From NCBI GenBank assembly GCA_023105745.1, contig JALGQZ010000009.1, positions 13,440,564 to 13,504,563 on the forward strand: DNA of 64,000 bases. The letters are read 5' to 3'. The stretch is from Austropuccinia psidii (Eukaryota; Basidiomycota; Pucciniomycetes; Pucciniales; Sphaerophragmiaceae). Position numbers and translations under genes: made by a program. Of this stretch, positions 11,379-23,725 are shown in pieces. How positions within the stretch are numbered: the first letter of the stretch is position 1; every line of letters starts with the position of its first letter. The notes under the pieces were generated by a model. The model worked only from the letters and a program-made list of their open reading frames with translations. It was not told where the DNA came from and made no database searches.

Positions 11379-12118
11379 GAAGCCAGATTAAAATATCAAA
11401 AATAATTTCTGATACTTTTGATTGTATTCCAGAGTTGTATAAAGCTATTTCTGATGTAAAAAGTCATCTTTCTAATAAAAATACATCAATTTGTGACAAT
11501 CTTAAAACAAATAACTTGAGTCTGAGCCAAATAAATGATACACTTAAATGCTTTGAAAGAGTTTTAAGAACAATCAAAACTTCCAATAATGATAATTCTT
11601 TTGGCATTAAGATAAATGAACAATCTGCCATTATTAAAGAATTAACAGACAAATATTCTAAGTTCAATATTGATGACATAATTGAAACAAGAATAAAACA
11701 AGCTATTAATACTATAAAAGAAGATAATAAAAAAGTTCTTGATGATATTTCAAAATCATTTGCAGAAGTAAAGACAAATACAGTTGCCTTGAAAAAGCAT
11801 TTCGATACCTCAAGAGAGGAAATATCAAAATTAACAATAAAGCTAAATGAAGTTATATCTGATAATACTAAACAAACAGAATTATGGAATGAGCTTACAT
11901 ATAAAGAGGATGATCATAAAAATAATGTCATAGACTCTATAAAAAGCTTACAACATGAGTTAAGAAATTCACAAAGGTGTAATAACAGTAAAATGAATAA
12001 TATTGAACAACTGCTAAGCACTTTACCAAGAATGTCTACACCTCTGAATCAAAATGAAGATGCAAGAATTCCCAATCCACAAGTATTGGATATTGAAAAT
12101 TCACAGTTAAAAAATTAA
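11379..12118 (+). pseudogene. Ty3 Gag, coiled-coil middle region
   Basis: This frame encodes a long helical, Lys/Glu/Asn/Ile-rich segment with heptad-like spacing (for example IISDTFDCIPELYKAISDVK, then repeated IKE/LTDKY/ISKLTIKLNEV patterns). Such a stretch would suit Gag-Gag multimerisation. It ends at TAA 12116-12118, but the same frame continues directly into FHNLEPSMGQELLKEV and the capsid-like segment, so the stop is probably a point mutation. The frame upstream of about 11380 (back to 10730) is considered a shadow. Confidence 0.65.
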
Positions 12119-13573
12119 TTTTCTACTTCTTTTCATAACTTAGAACCATCAATGGGCCAAGAACTCTTGAAAGAAGTTCTAAAACTTAAAGAATGGCCTC
12201 ACTTCAGTGGTGAAGGAGAGTATGACCATATGGAATTCATTAGAGGTATTGACATGATCAAAGAGGATTTTGAATTACCAGACAGATTGGTAACAGCCAG
12301 GTTTAACACCTTGTTTACCAGATCAGCTCACAGATGGTACATCAAAATAGGACAAGCACATGGACACCAGAGTTGGACTTGGTGGAAAACCCAAATCATC
12401 AACAAATGGGCAAATGATGCTTGGAGGTTTAAAGCTGAAACAGCCTTTGAATCTGCCAAATTTAATGCTGATAAAGACAAAGATTTACCATGGTTTTGCC
12501 AATAAAAGGACAGATTAACAGCATTATATCCTGACATGTCAGAATTTATGATCCATAGAAAAATTCTGAGACAATGTGGAGGTGACTTAGAGAATGCTAT
12601 CAAAAGAAGGACTACTGAACAATCTTCAGCAGAGGATATTATCAATATACTAGAAGAAGTAACCACCAGAGCCAAAATTGGTTCTAGTAGGGTGAATCTC
12701 AAAACAAGGTTTAATACACCTTGGAAAGATTCTGTGGACAAAAACACCAAAAAAAATTCTAATAATATTAAGTATAAATCTGCAGATACAGTCAGAAAGT
12801 GCCATATTTGCCAAAGCACCACCCATTTAGCCAATACATGTCCAAAAAAGGGGAAAATCAATGAAATTGATATTGAAAAGGAACCTAATGTTGAAAAAGA
12901 TGAAATAATTGAAGACAATTCAGATTATGAATCATCAATATTTTCTGAATATTCAAAATATATAGAAAATATCAATGCCACTTTTGACATCATGGAATCT
13001 TATTCCCACTTGCCACAATTGAGGAATGGTCAACTTGATTTATCAAAAGTTCAAGATGCACAACTTATGAAAACAAAACCAAACAGGGGAAAAGGTTATA
13101 CAGCTGGTAACTCCTGTATAACAGAAGTGGTGATTGATAACAAGCCCACCAAACTTTTGCTTGACCCAGGAGCCTTCTGCTCTTGTGTTGGGAAATCTTT
13201 TCTTAAGACTTGTGTACCAAATTTTGAAGACCAATTGTTACCAATTGATGGTATAAAATTCAACAGTGCAAGTAACCCAATGAAAGCATTAGGAATCTTT
13301 GAGACCAATGTCATATTCCCACACATAAATGGGAATTTAAGAATCACAGTTGAATTTGTTGTTATGGAAAATTGCTCTAGTACCCATTTTATATTGGGAA
13401 ATGACTATTTAATCATGTATGGGATAGATTTGCATAATAACAAAGACAGATACTTTACTATTAGAGACAATAAGCGCCAAAAATTTGCCTTTTTACCATT
13501 TAAAAGACAAATTACAGTAAAAAAAGTATCACCAGTCAGCTTAGAGTTAGAGAAATTCAAGTCTGAACAGTAA
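12119..13573 (+). pseudogene. Ty3 Gag capsid-like domain, zinc knuckle and aspartic protease
   Basis: In one frame, interrupted by TAA 12503-12505, this region encodes a capsid-like segment (LKEWPHFSGEGEYDHMEFI, then FTRSAHRWYIKI and WKTQIINKWAND). A CCHC knuckle CHICQSTTHLANTC follows near 12806, then an acidic linker. The pepsin-type protease core has LLLDPGAFCS near 13155-13185, where DPG stands at the DT/SG active-site position, and FILGNDYLIMYGID near 13388 as the second conserved strand. It stops at TAA 13571-13573, with the frame continuing into reverse transcriptase. The role is particle assembly, genomic RNA binding and polyprotein processing. The DPG triplet is unusual, and I cannot say whether it is family-wide. 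Confidence 0.88.
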
Positions 13574-15553
13574 AATGAGGCTGAAATAAGCCTTCATCTG
13601 ACTGCTAAACAAGAAAATGAAATTTCTTCCCTTTTGTATTACCACAGAGGAGCATTTGCTTCAGACAAAGAACCTCTAGGAGCAACTATTGGTCATGAAG
13701 TTGACATCATTCTTAACATTGAGAGACCTTATCCACCACTCTTAAGAAGACCTGCATATCCAGCAAGTCCAAAATCAAGAGAAGCTCTAGAAATTCATAT
13801 CAAAGAACTTCTGGACCTTGATGTAATAAGAAAAGTAGGCCACAATGAAGAAGTAGAAATAGCTACACCAGTCATAGTGGCATGGCATAATGGAAAATCC
13901 AGAATGGTTGGGGACTTTAGAGCTCTGAACACTTACACTGTTCCAGACAGATACCCAATACCAAAAATCCAAATTGCCCTTACTCAAATATCTCAAGCAG
14001 TGTATATAACCACTATGGATGCCCTTAAAGGATTCCATCAAAATGTGGTGACACCAAGAGCAAGAAAATACTTGAGAATTATTGCTCATTGTGGAGTGTA
14101 TGAATACTTGAGGATGCCCTTTGGTATCAAAAATGAACCTTCACACTTCCAAAGAATGATGAATGAAATCTTCCCTGAAGAACTCTCAGAGGGATGGTTA
14201 ATCATTTACATTGATGAAATTATTATCTGTTCAAAGACTTGGGAGGAGCACATGTACAGATTGTCCAGAGTTTTGACAAAAATCCAATCAGTAAACATGA
14301 AAATCTCCTTGAAGAAATGCCATTTTGGATTTAAAGAACTTAAGGCACTAGGACATGTTGTATCTGGTTTATCCCTTGGAATTGACAAAAACAAAGTTGC
14401 AGCAGTATTGCTAAAACCCATTCCTCAGAATAAAAAGGAAATTCAGTCATTTTTAGGTTTTGCAGGATATTACAGGCAACACATTAAAGACTTTGCATCC
14501 ATAGCAAGACCACTTTATAAATTGTGTGACAAAGACACAGTATTTGAAATGACTGTTGACAGAGTCAAAGCTTTTGAGTCTCTAAGAGAAGCCTTGACCA
14601 CTGCTCTACTCTTACTGATGCCAGACTTTAAATTACCTTTCAAACTGTATATTGATGCATCAGGGGATGGACTGGGTGCTGCACTTCACCAAGTTCAGAT
14701 CATAAATGATAAACCTGTAGAAGGACCTATATGTTTCATATCCAGGCAAATCAAACCAACTGAAGCCAGATATGGAGCAAGTCAAATGGAATGTCCCTGT
14801 CTTGTCTGGGCCTTGGAAAAATTAAACTCCTTCTTGAAGGGATGTGTTTTTGAGGTTATAACAGATTGTACAGCTGTCAAATCACTTTTAAACATGAAAA
14901 CACCCAACAGACATATGCTCAGATGGCAAATAGCCATCCAAGAATACAGAGGCAATATGACTATTGTTCATAAGGATGGGAATATTCATAAAAATGCAGA
15001 TGGACTAAGCAGATGGCCATTACCAAATAATATTGATAATCCTACTTGTGTGCCAGACAAAGCTTCACCACAAATTCCAATAGAAGGAATAAGTGTTACA
15101 GACTTGAACACCACCTTCTTTGAGGAATTCAGACGTAGTTACACTCAAGATAAGAGTTGTAGCATCTTATGCCAATTACTTAACAAAGACTGTAAAGACA
15201 ACTCTCTAATACATGCCTTGGATGAAGTATGGAAAAAGTCTTATGATGAAGGAAGATTTCACCTACTAGATGGTATAATTTACCACAGAACCAAGCACAC
15301 ATGTGTCATGACAGTTGTAGACAGGTCATTAATCAATCTTGTACTGAAAGAATGCCATGATAGCCCCTTTTCAGGACATCTGTCTGAAGACAGAACAAGA
15401 GAGAAAGTAAAGACCTGCATATGGTGGCCAATGTGGCAGAAAGATGTTGCAGAGTATTGCAAGACCTGTGACAGATGCCAAAAGGCAAATAAATCCACTG
15501 GCAAGAGACTTGGAAATATGATAAAAATCCAAGAACCAAGCAGACCTTGGTAA
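13574..15553 (+). pseudogene. Ty3 reverse transcriptase, RNase H and integrase N-terminus
   Basis: From the ATG at 13634 (the frame is open from 13574) the protein runs 639 residues. RT motifs: [19 protein letters not shown] near residue 95, DALKGFHQ near 135, [18 protein letters not shown] near 160, and the catalytic box YIDE near residue 192, where YIDD is expected. RNase [15 protein letters not shown] near 338, [12 protein letters not shown] near 380 and an ITDC segment near 415. The [14 protein letters not shown] RH end ([10 protein letters not shown]) lies near 457. The integrase HHCC zinc finger (H...GH...CKTCDRCQ) is at about 575-620. The reading ends at TAA 15551-15553 right after the finger. 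The substituted YIDE box and the stop indicate a non-autonomous copy. Confidence 0.93.
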
Positions 15554-16666
15554 ATTGTCCATATGGATTGAGTAACTGGCCTACCACCAGGAGGTGAAAG
15601 AAGCTATAATGCTTGCCTAGTAATTGTGGACAGATTCAGTAAAACTCCAATCTTTTTACCATGTCACAAAGATGATACAGCCATGGATACAGCTCTTCTG
15701 ATATGGAATAGAGCAGTGTCATGGACTGGGATATTTACAAATATCATTAGTGATAGGGATCCCAAATTCACTTCAGCACTATGGACAAATCTTCACCAAT
15801 TATTTGGCACTAAACTGTCTTTCTCTACAGCCTACCACCCACAAACTGATGGCCTGGCTGAAAGGATGATCCAAACCTGAGAGGACATGGTGAGAAGATT
15901 TTGTGCATATGGCCTTAAATTCAAAGATTGTGATGGATTTACCCATGATTGGTGTACTCTTTTTCCAGCACTGGAATTAGCATATAAAACATCAATCCAT
16001 GCCAGTACCAATCAGACTCCTGCTATTGTAGAAAAGGGATGGAACCCCAAGTTACCCCAAGATTCCTTGAGGAAAGATTTAATTGAAATACATCCCACAG
16101 CTGCTAGCTTCAAAGGAATGCTAGACAAAGCTAGAAAGCATGCAGTAAGGTGCATGGAGGACTCTTTTGCATATGCTAAAGACAAATGGGATAAATCACA
16201 TGCAACTCCAGCTTTCAAAGTGGGGGACCTAGTTCTTGTATCTACCACTAACTTCAATAACATCAAAGGATTTAAAAAGTTGAAAAACTCCTTTGCAGGA
16301 CCTTTTGTGATTAAGGCCCTCCATGGAGAAAATGCTGTTGAAGTAGAGTTATCTGAAGAAATTAGCAATAAGCATCCTACATTTCCAGTGAGCTTGATAA
16401 AGCCATATAAATCTGGTGATGCTGAGAAATTTCCCTTGAGGAATAAGATTCCCCAAGTTATACCTCCTGATGATACATCTGGTACTAAAAAAATTAATAA
16501 AGTTCTTAAAGAAAGGAAATTAAGAGCCAAGGAAGTAAGGGAATACCTTGTTAGGTACAGTGACCCAACTTGTGAAGATGAATGGTTGGAAGAAAAAGAT
16601 ATACCAGAAGCTACCAAACTCCTCAGGAGATTCAGACACACTATAAACACCAATATTACAAAGTAA
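15554..16666 (+). pseudogene. Ty3 integrase core and chromodomain-like C-terminus
   Basis: In the same frame as RT, broken by stops at 15569-15571 and 15878-15880, the integrase core shows a DRFSK strand, IISDRDPKFTSALW (second catalytic Asp) and YHPQTDGLAER (Glu of the D,D,E triad). After the third stop, 15887-16666 continues through the GPY/F-type region (FAGPFVIKALHGENAVEVEL, HPTFPVSLIKPY) to a chromodomain-like end, REYLVRYSDPTCEDEWLEEK followed by IPEATKLLRRFR. It stops at TAA 16664-16666. In related elements such tails bind histone H3 methyl marks and bias insertion to heterochromatin; that function is inferred here. Confidence 0.92.
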
Positions 16667-16677
16667 TATTCTTTTTT

Positions 16678-16688
16678 AGGGGGAGGGA
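16678..16688 (+). promoter_or_regulatory. Polypurine tract
   Basis: AGGGGGAGGGA lies 12 bp after the pol stop, one base before the TGTGAG start of the 3' LTR. This is the expected position for plus-strand priming, and it fixes the left edge of the complete LTR. Confidence 0.8.
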
Positions 16689-16689
16689 A

Positions 16690-18467
16690 TGTGAGCCTTG
16701 GAGGTAATTTCATATACCCAAAAGACCACAAATACAAAATTAACATATGAATATAAATAAAATAAATTTATTTATATTATTAAAATAAAAATCAAAATAT
16801 AAATATAAAATTATATTCAAAATAAAAAATTTAATTACAATTTAAAAATAAAATTACATTTATACTTGAAAAAATTAAGTAAAAATGAAATTTTAACAAA
16901 ATTGTAGAAAAATAAATAAATTTGGAAAAAAGTTAAATAAAAATTATTATAACTTTTTATCCAATAAATAAACATATAAAAATCATTTCACCATTGGATT
17001 CCTCATAAAAAATCAGGTGGGGTCACCTCTGAGTGAAATTCTTGTAACTCAACTCTAAATAAGCTTAAATTAAGTTTTTAGTATTTTCAATACAAAAGTT
17101 GAAAATCCTCAAAACTTTAATTTAATTCACACCACATGTGGTGTTAACCACCAATTTTTGTGTTAAAATTGAGGTGTTGTGTTTAGTTTAGAAGCTATGA
17201 GGAATTGAAGTATTTTCAATTGAATTCAATTGAAATGTCAAAATGTGCGCGTGTATTACATAAGTGAACTTTGATTTACATATGAGGAATCAATTATTAC
17301 TGTATTGTACTGTACAATTCAATTGAATTACATATGTAAATTATAAGTATAATACATGATGAGGAATTAAAGGAAAAATAAATTGGAAAGATTAAATTTG
17401 GGGGGGAAAAGGAACTCCAGCTCTAAGGGGGAGCTAGACCCCCAAAATCCTTGCTGACAGGCGTGTGGTGTCAAAATTCACACAAAAGCTCATCACTTTT
17501 GGCCTGGAATTGAGTTACAGGGTCTGTGGACTCAATTGATGATGAGGTTTTGATACCAACTGGGGTAGTTTTGGCTGTTGCCAAGAGGGTAAAACTACCC
17601 TTAAGATAAAACCATCATATTAAAAAACGTTTTAACTGGTTTGTACGTCTCTTACACACATTTTGACGTGTTTTGAGGGCTCTAGACCAGGTATTGCTAT
17701 AGTAATGGCTGATTTAAGGATCTAAAATGGGTAAAAATGGCTTAAACCAGCCCTTTTTGGTCTAAATCAGGGTTCAATGATGCCATAAGTGGCTTTTCTG
17801 TTGTTAGACTGTTTTTCACGACGGACAAGAGTAAATTTTACTTTGGGAGTAAGAAAATAGATGGCTATAAAAGAATGTCTTCTTTGCCCCACTTTTCTCT
17901 TCATGTTAGAATCTTTTCCTTTTATAATTAATTTAAACATTGTTAAACCAATCAATAAGAGATTCCAACCACCTTTATTAAATCATTTTAAACCTTTTAA
18001 CCACGTGAAAAATCATTATAATCATTTTTTACCCCTGAACCACCCCAAAAGTGAATAAAAGCATCTTTCATCACTGTAAACTTTGTCACTTTGTTTCCAA
18101 ATTCACTCTGGTCACTTTTGGGCATGTTTTCTCTTTAATATTATTTTTAAAGACTCTGTTCTTTAATTAATTGCTTGCAGTTCTTTGCTCAATTAATTCC
18201 AATTTAAATTGCTGTTGAAGAAATTTCTTTTGTAGCCTTAAATATGTCTTGTAGAGTATTTTTGGATAAATTTTTATTGTTGGTAAAACAATAAATCTTT
18301 ATAATATTATTGTTTTATACTAATAAAGTTATGACCAATAAGTATTGCATTTTTTTCTCTTAAAAATGATATTTCTTACTATTTTTAATTGATTTTTACC
18401 TTATACAAATCTTGAGGACAGGAAAAGTACTTGATTTTTAATCAAAGTTTTATATCCACACCTTACA
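16690..18467 (+). repeat. 3' LTR, full length (1778 bp)
   Basis: It begins TGTGAG directly after the polypurine tract and ends CTTACA, giving imperfect TG...CA termini. Bases 16957-18467 match the 5' LTR; 16690-16956, a very AT-rich stretch, has no counterpart at the 5' end. The TATAAAA is conserved at 17866-17872. A 20-bp deletion near 18015-18025 and a few percent of substitutions distinguish it from the 5' copy. Confidence 0.9.
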
Positions 18468-18832
18468 TTTGTGAAAGGTATAAATTGTACTATTGCAAAA
18501 GTTTTGAAAGAAGAATCTGAAAGATGATTATCATTCAAAATTGTAAAACCAAAATCTAAAGAAAAATAGTTTTCTTGAATATATTTTCTATAAAGAGGAG
18601 TTTTAGTTAAAAAGATAGGTCTTCAAATTTTTCTACTGTTATCATTGAGAGGAATGGGATTGAAGTAATCATCATGTAAAAACTTACATTTTCTAAGATA
18701 AGGGATTTGTAAATCAATGCTTCATTTTTGTGTTTCTTTTCGGTGGGAGTGTTGATGATATCTTTGAGAGTCAGAAATAATAGCCTTTCTATTTTGCATT
18801 CTAGAGGATTTTTGTTTTAACTTTCTAGGCAT
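18468..18832 (-). pseudogene. Unknown gene, N-terminal part of protein, split by Ty3 element
   Basis: From ATG 18830-18832 the minus strand reads in one frame right up to the LTR edge. It starts with a basic segment (MPRKLKQKSSRMQNRKAIIS) and continues with IPYLRKCKFLHDDYFNPIP. It then has YIQENYFSLDFGFTILNDN and LSDSSFKTFAIVQFIPF. Two in-frame TGA codons interrupt it (after ETQK and after NSRKI); CGA-to-TGA change is the simplest origin of each. The rest of the gene is inferred to be 8174-8738. The family is not recognised. The basic start could be a nuclear or nucleic-acid-binding segment, but that is speculation. Confidence 0.5.
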
Positions 18833-20814
18833 GATAGTAGAAATTGAAAACTAAAAAGTTCAAAATAACTAAAAAGAATAATTAAAAGAAATGATTTCTT
18901 TTAAAAAAAACTGAAAAAAGTTAGCCCCAATTTACAATGAGTTTAGCCACTCTTTGACGTACTCCCATACATTCAGTTTTTATTAAAAAAATCATTTAAT
19001 TTAATTATTTGATAAGAGAGTAATAGATGAAATTATTAAATAGTTGGAAAAAATTAATTAAGAGTAAAGAATTAAAAAAAAGCTATGATTCCGGTTAGTA
19101 TGAGATTTGATAGATAAGTTTGAGAATTAAAATAGAAAAACTCATTTCCAAAAAAATTGAAAAAAAAATCAAAGTAATTCAACTAATTTCAAATGAAATC
19201 AAAAATAAACTTGAGTGAGAGAGTATGAATTATTTAATTTGAAATAATTAGTGTGACAGATTAATTTAATTAAGTAAAATTCAATTAATTAATTTACTTA
19301 ATTTGAAATTGAATTGAATGAATTAATTTAATGAGATTTGAAATGGAATTGAATCAAATAATTCAATTAATTAGTTAAATTTCAAATGGGATTAAATAAT
19401 CAATTAATTCATTTCAATGAATCAAGCAATTGATTTAATTAATTAATCAATTTCATTGAATCAATCCATTAATTTCATTGAATCAATTAATTAATTAATT
19501 CATTTCAATGAATCAATTAATTAATTAAATTGATTCATTGAGAATCAAATTTATTTCATTGGAAATGAAATTTAACTATTGAAAATGAAATGTGATTAAT
19601 TGAGGAAAAATGATTTGGGTATGTGAAAAGTAAATTTTATAAATTGATGTAATTGATGATTACAATTGAAATTAAATCACAATGGATGCATTTGAATTAT
19701 TGAAAGTGAATTAATTAAATTTATTAATTGAAAAAATAAATGAATTGATTATGTTAAATGCTAAATTGATGAATTTAAGTTGTTATAAACTGAAAGTAAT
19801 CATACTAATAGTTTAATTAGGGTTTGTTAAACAAAATTGAAAAATATTTAGATATAATAAATTAATGGTTTAATTAAAATAAAATAATAATAAACTCTTT
19901 GAAAATGAGACAGTACCAATGATTTATTGAAAATAAATGTTAGACAAAAACAAATTACATGGGTATTGGGGTGGAAAAAAATTGCTAAGGAATTGATTTT
20001 ATGAAAAATAAAGTTTCTGAATTACTTCAATTTCATCGAAAAGAAAGATTCATTTGGAATGAAAGAAAAGGAAGATATAATAAAAACAACATAAGATATA
20101 AGCAAGAAAAAAAAAGAGAAATGGGTGGGGAAAATTGGTTCAGAGTTGATTTTAAAGTTGGTTTGGGGTTGGCAAATGTGGATTAAGAAATTTAAAATAG
20201 TGTAAAGCTTTAATAGCAAGAAAGATTAGATGGAAATATAATTTTTCTTACAAAGTAAATAAACATATGGATCAAATTAACTTAACCTATTTGCAATAAT
20301 GCAGGTCAAGTCAGCATGGTATTGTCATTAGAAAAGACAAGGTTTTTTGATTGTAATTGAAAATAAGCACAGTGAGTATGTTATTAGGATAAGTATATTC
20401 AGATGAGAAATAAAACCCGATTTATTTAATTTCTTCTAAATATTATTGAGAATAAAACAGAAATAGTGTGTTCTTTGATGGGAAAAAAATTGAAATTATT
20501 TGTAGTGAAGGATAATAGTTTTGATTTGAGTTGTTGAGGAATATTTAAAACAAGGGATTTTCTTGGTGCACTGAGTCAAGTCTTATTTAAGAACAAATTT
20601 CACGAGTAATGAATGGAAAGGGAGTTTTAAAATAAAGCTATTCTAAAATTAAAAGCATGTAAAATATAAAACAAGAAAAGATTTAACTTTTTCTTGTAAT
20701 AGGAAATTAATTACAATGGTTCAAATATCATGTGTAAGTAAATTAGAAACGGAAGGTAAGGAATCATATTTGCAAGGGTGAAAGGAGTGATGTCACAGTT
20801 GCTTGTGCTTCCCA
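18833..20814. other. AT-rich intergenic region with AATTAATT low-complexity tract
   Basis: No gene is recognised. Bases 19190-19560 are dominated by overlapping AATTAATT, CATTTCAATGAATCAA and TTGATTCATTGA-type words that form many interleaved short inverted repeats. A Lys/Arg-rich 61-codon frame at 20001-20186 looks like chance reading of A/G-rich sequence. Downstream sequence to 20814 flanks the 3' end of the family Y gene. Confidence 0.7.
19190..19560. repeat. Low-complexity AATTAATT / CAATGAATCAATT tract
   Basis: Near-tandem, imperfect words such as TTCATTTCAATGAATCAATT and AATTAATTAATT recur and are self-complementary, so the tract could fold into many alternative hairpins. It is typical of slippage-driven expansion and no coding potential is seen. 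Confidence 0.75.
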
Positions 20815-23725
20815 TTAGTTTAAAAAATCACTTGTAAGATATTGAGCGAATTGATGTCGTGAAGGTGGGCAAACAAGTTGGACATCAGTGAATGGTTTCA
20901 TACCCTTAGAAAAAAATGATTCAAGACAAAAAGATATATTTTTCCAAACTGGCTCTTCGGGTGGAGGTGGCTTAACATGTTGGTGAATAAGATGAAAAGA
21001 GCATAGTATGAGCATGGCATTGGAAATTGAAAAATTCTGATGATCCTTTTGTGCAGTGAATAATCCCTTGACACCTAATATCAAATAGTAAACAAAAGGA
21101 AGGAAATTATGATGGCTATGGTATTCAACCAACTTCTTCTTTGCAGTTTCAACTGGGAGATCATTGTCAGCATTAGAGGTTACCAATTGAGGAGCTAAGT
21201 GAATTATTACGAAAGAGATTTTGTTATTAGAACGGAGGGCCTTTCTTTTTTTGACATGTTTAGATTGTTCAGTATGGTTAGGGGAAACATTGTCAAGGGA
21301 GGCTTGCGCTTTGAATATGACATCTAAAATGAGGTCTTGAAAAATCTTTAACTGTTGATCTGAGTTGGGAGAAATATTGAATGATTCTTCAGCATTGTTT
21401 GAGCCACTTGGTCTTTGATATGCCATGGAAATCAGTTCCATTGGTGAAATTGAGGGTGTTTTGAGGCCTTTAAAGTATGAAATCATGTCCAGATAAATGT
21501 AGACCTCATCAATTTGTGCTTGAGGGGGTACAGGAGGTTTTGGTATGCAAAATTCATCCATGGTTGCTGAGACTGAAGCTGAAATGACTTTTGCCAAAGC
21601 AGTGATGGTGAATGATCTTGGCTGCAACATATAGATTAGATGACACACAAAATGAGTTTCAGGGTGCTTTTCATTACAAATGCTGGGGTCAGGTGAGAAT
21701 GGTAGTGAAATCTGAATTTCAGGTGCAGTGAATTGTTCATAGAGCCGAATCTTAAAGATTGAGGAAGTAACATAAAATTCATCTTTAGTGGTATTGAGAA
21801 ATGGAGCACCTGGAGAAATCTATGATCAGCATTGAGTTCATTGGAGGGGTAAAATTTTGAACTAACTATTATCACAGAGCTTGTCAATCCATTTTCTATA
21901 TGAGGAAGAGCACTGTACAAAATTAAAATTCCCCTTTGCAGGCTGTTCGGAGCCCAAATTTTGGTGGCGCCAGGAAACCAGTGAGTCAATTTCTTCAAAT
22001 GTGGTTTGGTATTTGGCCTGGGTGGGGTGTCCATGGATGAATGTTTTGAAAATCTCATAAAATTTTGATCAAAATTCAGTGAAAATAGAGAATTGATCAT
22101 TGGGGAAATCAAGAGGCTGTGATTCTTGAGGCATGAGTGATGAAGGAGGATTTTGGTGAGGTTCATGCAAAACGGGTGGAGAAGGACCCACATGAAAGAG
22201 ATGATTAGATGGGTCCCTAATTCCAGGAGTTGGAGCATGAGATGGTGTAGATGGATTTGATTGAGAAGTCAGAAGATTGTTTTTGGGATTTTCAAAATGA
22301 GGAGCAGATAGTGTATGGGAGCTTTTTACACGGTTAATTTGCATTGGTGATGATACAACATGGGGTGTCATGGCATTAATTGGAGTGGCTGTATTCGAAG
22401 GGATTTGGGAAGGAACATTTGGAATACTATTATTTTCTGCTATTGAAACATGTAATTCTTCTTGAATAATTTCATTTGTTGGAGTCAGTGGATGAACCTG
22501 AGCTGTAGAATTGGGGATGCTATTGGCTGGTACTTCCAAAGAGTGGTCATTGTTAAAATGAGGAGATTCATGTTGTGAAGATCTGCTGGGGGTGACATTT
22601 GGTGGATGCTTGGGTATGGAAGGGTTGGGAATTTGTTCCTCAGTAAGAATTGGGGGGGTGGTGGGATGGTTGAGGGAACAGGGGGTTTGACAATGGTAGA
22701 TGGTAAAGAATAAGGGAGGTCATTTGATTGGGTGTTCAATAACAATTGGGGGTAGAATTCGTACAAAGGGTTGATGTATTAAAAGACATATTCATGGAAA
22801 CTACCTCTTGAGTATTATTAAAGGGAACAGTTTGCTGCATAAACCTACAAATATTTGGTGGTGGTTTGCTTTGAATTTTCCGTTTTTTCTTGTTATTTCC
22901 ATCAGAAACAACCTCCTCCAAAGAGGATTATTGGGATGAGCATATGGAAGGAACTTCTCTCTCAATAACTTCAACATTGCTATCTATGAGACCAATTGCT
23001 TGTGATGAAGACAATTCTACAAGAAGGGAGATGAAATTACTATAAAATTGAGAACAGACATGAAGAATAACAATTACCATGTTCTTTTTGAGTAATCAAT
23101 GTAAGGCCCTTTTCCAAATGATCCTTAATCTCAATTGATACAGGTTTTTTTTCAGCTTCAGAAAGGGCATTATTGAGAATTTTCTTGATATGGTGGTGAT
23201 TGAGAGAAAATTCTTCACAGGAGAGGCGAGTTAGCTCAGAAGAAAGAATTGCTGAGATAGATTGTACTTGAGTGGGTGGGTCACTCATGTCAAATTCCAT
23301 GAATGAGGGGGGTGGAAGGGTTTGTGGAGTATTTGGGTGTGGGTTACATAAACTCATGTTTGGTGTGTTTGTGATATCTAAAAAATTTGTGTAAAAATAT
23401 ATTATTAAAAAATGTTGGGGATGAGATTACATGGGGAAGAAAAAATTTACCAAGTTGAAAGGGGCTTCTATTTATGTTGTTTGGTGGGGGGAATGGCAAG
23501 ATGTGATTATGAGTAATGGGAGCTGGTGGGACTATATTGGGAGAATTCAGGTATTGAAAAAGATCATGACATTTGTGGGGTTCAGTACTTTGGTTTGGGG
23601 TGGATAATGAATTGATGGATGAATGAGATGGTGCCTCATCTTGATAAGATAATGATGAATTCAATTCTGTGGTATTTGAAAAAACCCTTTGAAACATCTG
23701 AATCAGGTGGTTGGGGTGGATTCAT
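20815..23725 (-). pseudogene. Family Y Ser/Pro/Thr-rich protein, multi-exon, broken (block A)
   Basis: A plausible start is ATG 23723-23725 (MNPPQPPDSDVSKGF). Exons are supported by two in-phase GT-AG introns, 23378-23450 and 23017-23077. The protein has a Pro/Ser/Thr/Asn-rich, probably disordered first half with a basic KKKRKIQSKPPP stretch (possible nuclear signal). A conserved C-terminal half (20815-21750) carries SFTITALAKVISASVSATMD, SDQQLKIFQDLI, LPVETAKKKLVEYHSHHNFL, YLILGVKGLF and PEEPVWKN. A stop near 22936 and frame changes near 22750, 22500 and 22090 break it. The C-terminal half matches 31654-32373 and 57200-57680 by motif order. It is divergent from the Tnp2 gene across a hairpin cluster. 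Family unknown to me; possibly an accessory transposon protein. Confidence 0.65.

Larger units (their letters stand above)
8739..18467 (+). mobile_element. Ty3/gypsy LTR retrotransposon with chromodomain-like tail
   Basis: Two direct LTR copies (8739-10268 and 16690-18467, about 97% identical over shared parts by eye) flank an internal region. In order it contains a candidate primer-binding site, gag with a zinc knuckle, an aspartic protease, reverse transcriptase, RNase H, integrase and a chromodomain-like C-terminus, ending in a polypurine tract. The order PR-RT-RH-INT is diagnostic of Ty3/gypsy. Gag and pol lie largely in one frame, interrupted by single stop codons at 12116, 12503, 13571, 15551, 15569 and 15878, so this copy is defective. 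The 5' LTR lacks about 267 bp at its left end, and no target-site duplication could be confirmed. Confidence 0.96.

Noticed and set aside
10730..11380. The 5' half of the longest gag frame (MTIIMPSTRSG...)
   Set aside because: Composition is poor and lacks hydrophobic pattern here; the overlapping frame 10806-11378 is the protein-like one.
20001..20186. Lys-rich small protein
   Set aside because: A/G-rich low-complexity reading with no support from conservation or splice sites.
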